A stretch of DNA of 64,000 nt from positions 1,612,001 through 1,676,000 of the forward strand of contig JAKSXM010000266.1 in assembly GCA_022575985.1 (NCBI GenBank), in the 5' to 3' direction. A program made the position numbers and the translations under genes. Positions 57,630 to 64,000 of this stretch are shown in pieces. The number at the start of each line of letters is the position of its first letter. Within the stretch, counting starts at the first letter, position 1. The notes below the pieces were generated by a model. The model was not told the DNA's origin. It saw only the letters and a program-made list of their open reading frames with translations, and ran no database searches. Origin of the DNA: Anagrus nilaparvatae (taxonomy: Eukaryota > Arthropoda > Insecta > Hymenoptera > Mymaridae).

Positions 57630-58446
57630 ATTGTTAGAGCATTCCTGGATCCAGCATCCGATGAATCTTTTGTGATGGAGCACGTGGCTCAGGCCCTCCG
57701 TTTAAAACCGCATCCAGTATCAACAAGCGTAAGAGGGGTCGGGGGCTCAACCACCTCCCCCCCTAATTCATTAGTAACTTGCATCATAAATTCTCCAAAA
57801 AATGCTAATTTCACCATGAATATTTATGCTCTAGTTTTGCGTAAATTAACTGACCTTCTTCTAAATGTACAGGTCCAGCATCAGAAATGGTCACATATTG
57901 AGGGTCTTGACTTAGCGGACCCCAAATATTAAGTAATTAATTTTTAATTCAGCAATCAGGTGACTTGCCACGTCACTAAAGCTGAAGGCTCAATAACAGT
58001 TCAATTCAACAACAGTTATGTAAGTTCTGGGAAATTGAGGAGCTTCCAAAAAGCGCCCACCTTACTTCTAAAGAAGAGACATGCGAGTCTCACTTTCAAC
58101 AAACTTACTGCAGGGATACTGAGGGACTTTATCCTAAGGCTACCGTTTAAACAGTTTCCAGTGCTCCCTGTAATTTACGAAATAGCCAAGGCTCGCTTCC
58201 TTTCATGTGAACGACGCTTACATGCAAATCCACAGCTACTCAGCTTGTATACTAAGTTCATGCAGGAGTACTCGGACCTTCAACACATGGAGCTAGTATC
58301 ACAGAACGAGCTTCAACTTGAAAACGTGTCTTATATACCTCATCATGGAGTTCTGAAGGCTGATGGCTCCGGAAAACTTCGGGTAGTGTTTAATGCCTCG
58401 CAACGTGATATGAATGGTAAGTCGTTAAATGCTCTTCTGCATGTAG
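57630..58446 (+). pseudogene. pol: BEL/Pao protease and start of RT, truncated
   Basis: This is the continuation of the gag remnant. A protease-like LDPASDESFVMEHVA with its active Asp is near 57645-57690, followed by RGVGGS. A break at 57930-57960 follows, then the pre-RT region (LTAGILRDFILRLPFK, CERRLHANPQLLSLY) and the RT start (YIPHHGVLKADGSGKLRVVF, then LNALLHVG). Similarity stops at about 58446, where the R1-like element begins. The RT catalytic motif, RNase H and integrase are lost. Confidence 0.8.
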
Positions 58447-59633
58447 GCCATTTTGATGGATGCTCTTTTATCCAACATAACACATCAATTGAGACTGAGT
58501 ATAGATATATTTTTACTTTATCTAATTTTAATGCTCTAAGTACTTTTACAGCTAACTCCGCTATACCGGTCCTAAGCCCGGAGCCTCATAAGGTTGAGGA
58601 AGGAGGAAGGTAGTCCAGTCCGCCTTATTCAGGTTGAACTAGAATCAGAGATACTGGACATAGCTTTCTGGAATAACTGAGGCTGCCCTATAAACGGGTC
58701 CTATGCCTTGCTTTTCTCTGTGGGATACGCACATTGCTAACCCAATGAACTTTCATTGAGTATGCCGCAGATAGCTTATAGCTCTCTGGAATAACCGAGG
58801 CTGCCCTATAAATCGGGTCTATGCCTTGCTTTTTCCCTGTGCATCCTTAATGAATGTGCTACTGCAGCTTGCTATCCATTAGTATCTCTGAGGAATCGGC
58901 ACACCAAAAGGGGCCCCAAGGTCTTCTCCAAATTTAAGTGCAATTTAAGCCATATGCGGGGTCACCTTAGGCCTTATGTATGTGGCTCTTAGCATGGGAG
59001 ATTTCCACCTTGAGCACAGCGACGCAGCCGATTAATGGTTAGTTGCGGGTCCCGCTAAACTATGACTGGAGGTTAATATTTTCTGGTTTAGTAATGTGTG
59101 AAGGTAAGCCTCGGGGCCAGGAAGACTTCGGCCTTCCTGGATGGGTGTGGCAAACCCAAGGAACTCTAGCTGTGTTTGAGGAAACTCTAAAATCCTCCGC
59201 CGTGTGTCTGCCCGTGCTGGACATGTGTGTTTGCATACACATGTTTAATGTCTATGTCTACACACATGCACAGTATGGACAGTATGCCATGCGGCGCGAC
59301 CCGTAAGTGCCAAAAGAGGATCCTGGATGGGGAAGCGAGCTGTCTGGTTGCGTGCCGAGCAACCTGAACCATCTTTGGCCTCTGCTGACGCAAGACGGAG
59401 GTGGGGTTCTCTGCAGCCGGAGCCCATCATTAACGGCTTGGCGATGCTGCCGGTATGTACCCAAGCTGCTGGAGGACTCTAAATTTCCAAAGCGAATTAT
59501 GCTTTTTTTCGTGGCGGAATGAGAGGAGCAAGGTAGTGCAAGTTCATACCGTAAGCTATATCCTCTGTGATGCATCCAGTCTGCATGTCAGCTGCCCAGA
59601 ATGTGAGGGGTCGAAGGAGGCCGTTGCACATAG
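58447..59633 (+). mobile_element. 5' leader of R1-like retrotransposon
   Basis: GC-richer sequence precedes ORF1. Two diverged direct copies of about 120 bases start near 58654 and 58774 (GGAATAACYGAGGCTGCCCTATAAA, then CTATGCCTTGCTTTT). Open frames at 59043-59600 on both strands lack motifs and look incidental. The leader probably holds an internal promoter, by analogy with other non-LTR elements. Confidence 0.6.
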
Positions 59634-61119
59634 AATGACGAATTTTATTACATTCAAAATGTCTAACATAAATGTATATAAAAGCAATGAAGTGAACCTA
59701 GAAGGTAAGGATGGCGATGCTGAGACAGTCCAAGTGCTCTGTGAGAACACTGAACTTGCTAGACGTCTACAACGCATGGATGAAAACCATAATGCCGTCA
59801 AGAGTATCCTTGATCTAATGGAAGAAAAGATAGGCGAGATGACACATCACATGACTTTCAAGCAGCAAAGCATAGCCGCTGTTGTAAAGAATGGTATAAA
59901 TGATATGAAGGACAAAGTCACTGCTCTCAAAGCAATAAGAGATCAGCAAGTTAAGGAGAAAAATGGAATTGAGCAGTTATTTAAAAAACATATAACAGGC
60001 TCAGTGCTAAAGAAAAGAAAGCGAAGCGAAAACGCTGAGACTGCAGGGCTAGGAAGCGAACATGCTAAGAGAACTACTGCGGGAAAATCACCTCAAAAGA
60101 TTCGTAGCTGCTCAGTAATGATGGTAGATATAGCGACCCATGAGAACAATACCTATACTCAGTTGCAGATACAGCCTGAAACACAGCAGAGCACCCCGGG
60201 TGGAAATAATACAACGCATGATACGGACCGTAATAACGAACCTTTTCAAACGGCTGTAAATAAAAGGAAGAAGAGGAAAAAGGGGAAAAAAGAAGGTAAG
60301 AGAGGTCAGGACGGAAACAAAAAGTGGCCAGTAGCTACGCAAAAGAAGACAATCCCAAGAAAACGGGAGCGAGCTGTAGCTATTAAACTGCCTACAGGTA
60401 GAACATATGCTGACGTCTTGGGAACTTTAAGGTCTCAGGTGCAACCTGAAGAACTTGGCGCAAAAATAAGATCGGTGCGAAAGACGAAGACGGGCGATGT
60501 CCTGGTTGAGCTGAAGGAACCTAGTGATAAAATAGGTTCCTTCTCACAAGAAGTAAGAAGAGTATTGGGTGAGGAGGCCAGGGTTAGGGATCTTGCTCCT
60601 AAACGAGTTATACAAATACTTGACTTGGACTGTCTCACCCAGTCAATAGACGTTCTAAATGCCATTAAAAGCAAAGAACATACTGAGATAGCAAGGGTGA
60701 CTATTTCTAAGAGCAACGCAAGAGAACAGAGAGCTGCTTACGTTGACCTCGATGAAACAACCGCCTTCAAATTGGTCCGCATGGAACGTATCAAAATAGG
60801 ATGGATGAACTGTAGGGTAAGGCTAAAAACCCCATTAACCCGATGTTTTAAATGCCTACGTTATGTTCATTTTGCTACAAAATGCAATGGACCAGACAGG
60901 AGAGCGAAATGCTACAAATGCGGAGAAGAAGGACATAAGGAAACTGACTGCACAGCGAAGGCAAGGTGCATGCTATGCTTGGACCTTGGGCTAAAAGGCA
61001 AAGAGTTGAAGCACGACCTTGGGAAAGTAAAGTGTGAAGCGCTACGGAGGGCTCTGTTGAAATTAAGAAGCGGCGCAGACGCTAGCAAGTCGAATAATAT
61101 TAAAGGTGCTTCAAGGTAA
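59455..61119 (+). CDS. R1-like ORF1 (gag-like, three zinc knuckles)
   Basis: Nucleic-acid-binding protein of a non-LTR retrotransposon, 554 aa from the first Met. A better start may be the Met at 59634, which begins the acidic and coiled-coil part (LARRLQRMDENHNAVK). Then come a basic Lys-rich stretch (VNKRKKRKKGKKEGK) and an RRM-like region (YADVLGTLRSQVQPEELG, then VLVELKEPSDKI). Three cysteine knuckles follow: CFKCLRYVHFATKC, CYKCGEEGHKETDC and CMLCLDL..H..C. It would bind element RNA in a ribonucleoprotein. The frame is intact. The stop overlaps the start of ORF2 by about 14 bases, which suggests coupled translation. Confidence 0.85.
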   Translation: MYPSCWRTLNFQSELCFFSWRNERSKVVQVHTVSYILCDASSLHVSCPECEGSKEAVAHRMTNFITFKMSNINVYKSNEVNLEGKDGDAETVQVLCENTELARRLQRMDENHNAVKSILDLMEEKIGEMTHHMTFKQQSIAAVVKNGINDMKDKVTALKAIRDQQVKEKNGIEQLFKKHITGSVLKKRKRSENAETAGLGSEHAKRTTAGKSPQKIRSCSVMMVDIATHENNTYTQLQIQPETQQSTPGGNNTTHDTDRNNEPFQTAVNKRKKRKKGKKEGKRGQDGNKKWPVATQKKTIPRKRERAVAIKLPTGRTYADVLGTLRSQVQPEELGAKIRSVRKTKTGDVLVELKEPSDKIGSFSQEVRRVLGEEARVRDLAPKRVIQILDLDCLTQSIDVLNAIKSKEHTEIARVTISKSNAREQRAAYVDLDETTAFKLVRMERIKIGWMNCRVRLKTPLTRCFKCLRYVHFATKCNGPDRRAKCYKCGEEGHKETDCTAKARCMLCLDLGLKGKELKHDLGKVKCEALRRALLKLRSGADASKSNNIKGASR

Positions 61120-64000
61120 TGTGCGGCGAAGCCCCCTAGCAAGAGACATTATATATCAACTTGCTAGAGAAAAGTCGGCAGACCTCCTCATCATAAGTGA
61201 GCAAGGGGTCCGACCAAGCTCTCTGAACTGGTTTACGGATGAGTTGGGTACTGCGGCAATCTGGGTAGTGAATCCAAGAAAGGTTCTAGTACAGGAAAAA
61301 GGCGCTGGCAGAGGCTTTGTCTGGATTAAAACAAATGGTGTTACCTACATAAGCGTGTACTTAACGCCAAATGAGCTTAGGGAGGACACTCTGAGGAAAA
61401 TGAATAGTTTGGAAGATGCCATAAGGGATATGACTGGTGAAATTGTAATGGCAGGCGATTTCAACGCGAGAGCTCCAGAGTGGGGTATGTCAGAAACGGA
61501 TGCAAGAGGAGAGGACATACTTGACCTATCTGCCAGGCTCAATTTGGCTGTGCTAAACGTAGGTAACACTACTACTTTCAGAAGGCCAGGCTACGGACAG
61601 ACCATCCCAGATATATCGTTTGGAACAAAAAATTTGGCTGCCAGGATTACTGATTGGCAAGTACTAGAGGACTTCTCAGCGAGCGACCACCAATATATTT
61701 CTTTTGAGGTGCATGATGAGCGGCTGCTGACACGAAGAGACGAAGCACAGAAATGCTGCGGATGGAACATCAAGCGGTTAAACCGCGAAATTTTGGTGAA
61801 CACGCTTAGAAGAGGAGAGACTGCTATCCTAGGGAAAGCAATTAGACCAGGAAATACTGACGATGCAGAAGATATAGTTAAGGGAATCATGACGCTGCTG
61901 GAAAAAGCATGTAACAAAGCCATGCCAAAAAAACGGACCCGTGATGGAAGACCACCAGCCTACTGGTGGAATGCTGAAATAGATCGTCTAAGGAGTGAAA
62001 GCTTAACTACAAGAAGAAGAGCAACATGAGCAAGGAACAGAACAGACGCTGCTGAGCTGATGGCAGAGCATAAGCAGGTCAAGAAAAAGCTGAGAATTGC
62101 TGTTAGGAAAAGCAAAAGAGCATGCGAGATAGCTTTGTGTAACGAGGTTGATAATGGGGTCTTGGGTACAAGATAGTCACCAAGAGAATCGGTGCTCTTT
62201 CCGCAAGTGGTGTTATGAACGAAGACGAGGTTAGGCTTATAGTTGACGGACTTTTCCCTACCCACCCGGAGAGGGAGGAGGAAAATGACTTGGGTGAAAA
62301 TGATGAGGCTTTCCTCGAATTTACGGAGGAGGAACTCTTCACAGCGGTGGACTCTCTCAAGAACGGTAAGGCACCAGGTCCTGATGTGATACCTACGGAG
62401 ATACTGAAGATAGCTGCGCACGAATGCCCAAAACTCATCTTATGTATGTACAATACTTGTGCACGTGCGGGCATCTTCAGTAAGCTCTGGAAAAGAGCAA
62501 GACTGATCCTTATCAGTAAGGGCAAAGAGGACCCTAGACTGCCAAACTCTTGGCGCCCTCTAGGATTACTCGATACAGCCGGCAAAAATTACGAAAAGAT
62601 GCTACAGCCAAGGATACTGAGGGCCGTAGAAACTGCAGGAGATCTCTCTCCTAGACAATACGGATTTCGCCGAGGGAAGTCAACAATCGATGCAATAAGC
62701 AGTATTGTTCGGGCCATCGACAACGCACAGACTGGTAATCACTATTCGAGAAAGATCACGCTATTAGTGACCCTCGATGTAAAAAATGCCTTTAACTCAG
62801 CAAGGTGGAGCGACTTCATGGAGGGACTCAGGAACTTCCAGGTGCCAAAATACCTGCGAAGAATAATCAGCAGCTACCTGAGTGATCGGGAAATAATCTT
62901 TGAAACTGCACAAGGAACAAGAGTGAGGAAAGTAACTGCAGGTGCAGTTCAAGGATCGGTCCTTGGACCAGATCTATGGAACATCATGTACGATCAGGTA
63001 CTAAGGCTACCGATGCCGGCTGACACTTTTACTGTAGGCTACGCGGACGACCTGGTCCTAGTAATTAAGGCAAAAAATGAAAAAATCGCCGAGGAGAAAC
63101 TGAATCAGGCAATGCATGGGGTAAATTACTGGATGGAAGACCACGGCCTAAAGCTTGCAACGGCGAAGACTGAGATTGTCCTATTCACCCGTAAGTATAT
63201 TGAGACTATTATCCCAATATGTATTGGGGAGGATAGGATAGAAACGAAGGAACGCTTAAAGTATTTGGGAGTGCTGCTGGACACGAAGCTGACGTTTAAG
63301 GCACAGATTCTCAGAAGCACGGAGAAGGCTGCCAGGCTGACTGCTGCGCTAATCAGGCTCATGAGAAATACGTGCGGACCTAAGACCGGAAAGCGCAGGC
63401 TTCTTATGTCGGTAACTCACTCCATACTACTGTATGGTGCAGAAATATGGGAAGACTGCATAAAGAAGGTCACTTATGCGTCTAAGCTTACAAGCGTGCA
63501 GAGGCAAGGAGCCCTGCGAATCTCCTGCATAAAGAAGGTCACTTATGCGTCTAAGCTTACGAGCGTGCAGAGGCAAGGAGCCCTGCGAATCTCCTGTGCC
63601 TATCGAACAGTGTCGTTGGAGGCAGCTCTAGTCATTGCTGGGGTAATCCCGATAGACCTGCTGGCTCTTGAGAGACAGTATATCTATCTGAACAAAGAGA
63701 GGGAAGGTATTGACCGCGCGAAGGCTACTTCGCGCCAGATCAGCCTAAGCGATTGGCAGGAACGTTGGACCGACTACGCGAAGAGCAAATGGACCAAGAG
63801 GTTGATAGGAGAGATATCACCTTGGATAAATAGAGGGCATGGGGACATTAATTATTTTTTGACCCAATTCCTAAGCGGACATGGACTTTTTTGCTCCTAC
63901 CTCTTTCGGATCCAGAAGATGAATAGTAAGGAATGTATATACTGTCCTGGCAAAGACGACACGCCGGAACACACATTCTTCAAATGCGATAGGTGGGCTG
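61106..64000 (+). pseudogene. R1-like ORF2: AP endonuclease and reverse transcriptase
   Basis: Enzyme of target-primed reverse transcription, running off the right edge. The endonuclease (61106-about 61720) has GDFNARAPEWG, PDISFGT and ASDHQYISFEV. The RT has KNGKAPGPD, SWRPLGLLDTAGK, QYGFRRGKSTIDA, TLDVKNAFNS, GAVQGSVLGP and the catalytic GYADDLVLV near 63040. Near the end a CIYCPGKDDTPEHTFFKC finger is seen, typical of the R1 clade. A TGA at 62027 and a frameshift at about 62150-62170 break it; from about 62175 to the edge the frame is open. A 69-base in-frame tandem duplication lies at 63456-63593. It resembles R1-type elements but is inserted in BEL sequence, not rDNA. Confidence 0.9.
63456..63593 (+). 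repeat. 69-bp in-frame tandem duplication in ORF2
   Basis: CTGCATAAAGAAGGTCACTT..CTGCGAATCTC occurs at 63456-63524 and again at 63525-63593 with a single A/G difference noted. The length is 23 codons, so the frame is kept. It lies between the RT and the C-terminal finger. Confidence 0.95.

Noticed and set aside
59043..59600. Several overlapping frames on both strands in the R1-like leader
   Set aside because: No motif, heavy overlap, and GC-richer leader sequence explains open frames by chance.
60112..62585. Minus-strand frames up to 160 aa opposite ORF1/ORF2
   Set aside because: Antisense shadows of the endonuclease/RT coding sequence.

Overview
The window looks like nuclear DNA of an arthropod, most likely an insect. 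It is strongly AT-rich, its introns have canonical GT..AG ends, and it carries insect-type transposable elements: BEL/Pao, R1-like non-LTR, piggyBac, P/THAP9-like, a DUF4817-type mariner relative, Helitron and Helentron-like. It also holds exon fragments of animal genes. A hymenopteran is my best guess, with low confidence. No clearly intact host gene is present; the window is mostly nested and decayed mobile DNA.

Layout, 0-31 kb. The left edge holds a minus-strand ORF1-type retroelement fragment (1-1345), then a Helitron Pif1-type helicase remnant with a visible 3' end (1386-3880). A divergent gene pair follows: a minus-strand acidic gene whose five exons join in frame (5300-4040), and a plus-strand eight-exon gene encoding a coiled coil and a probable BEN domain (6134-14872), broken by two in-frame stops. 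Its longest intron is filled with foldback elements, one carrying a Helentron-like insertion. A 137-bp satellite and a GTATAC cluster lie at 15.2-16.3 kb. BEL/Pao parts follow: an LTR plus leader on + at about 16.85-17.5 kb, and an LTR plus pol on - at 17916-22187. Then come a P-element-like transposase on + (22195-24408), a 210-bp tandem duplication, and a broken piggyBac on - (27045-29838).

Layout, 31-64 kb. Two partial tRNA-like sequences and one probable kainate-receptor exon lie at 31.2-32.1 kb, then a long degenerate satellite (33.3-34.56 kb) and a foldback element. Next is an apparently complete, young, non-coding LTR retrotransposon (35481-38807) with matching 196-bp LTRs and an ATATT target duplication. 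From 39.7 to 50.3 kb, broken fragments of several unrelated animal genes lie on the same strand: Smaug, a C2H2 zinc-finger protein, a KANSL1-like protein, hyd/UBR5, an RCC1 protein and HERC2. A 3-kb Helentron-like element interrupts them. A mariner-like remnant (52730-54414) and a second BEL element (55.3-58.45 kb), itself interrupted by a foldback repeat, come next. An R1-like non-LTR retrotransposon begins about 58447, has a long RT reading frame and runs off the right edge.

The genes do not form a pathway. The layout records successive insertion, truncation and capture. The two most notable features are the same-strand mosaic of host-gene fragments and the divergent acidic/BEN gene pair. 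All identifications come from reading the sequence and remembered family motifs; no database search was run.
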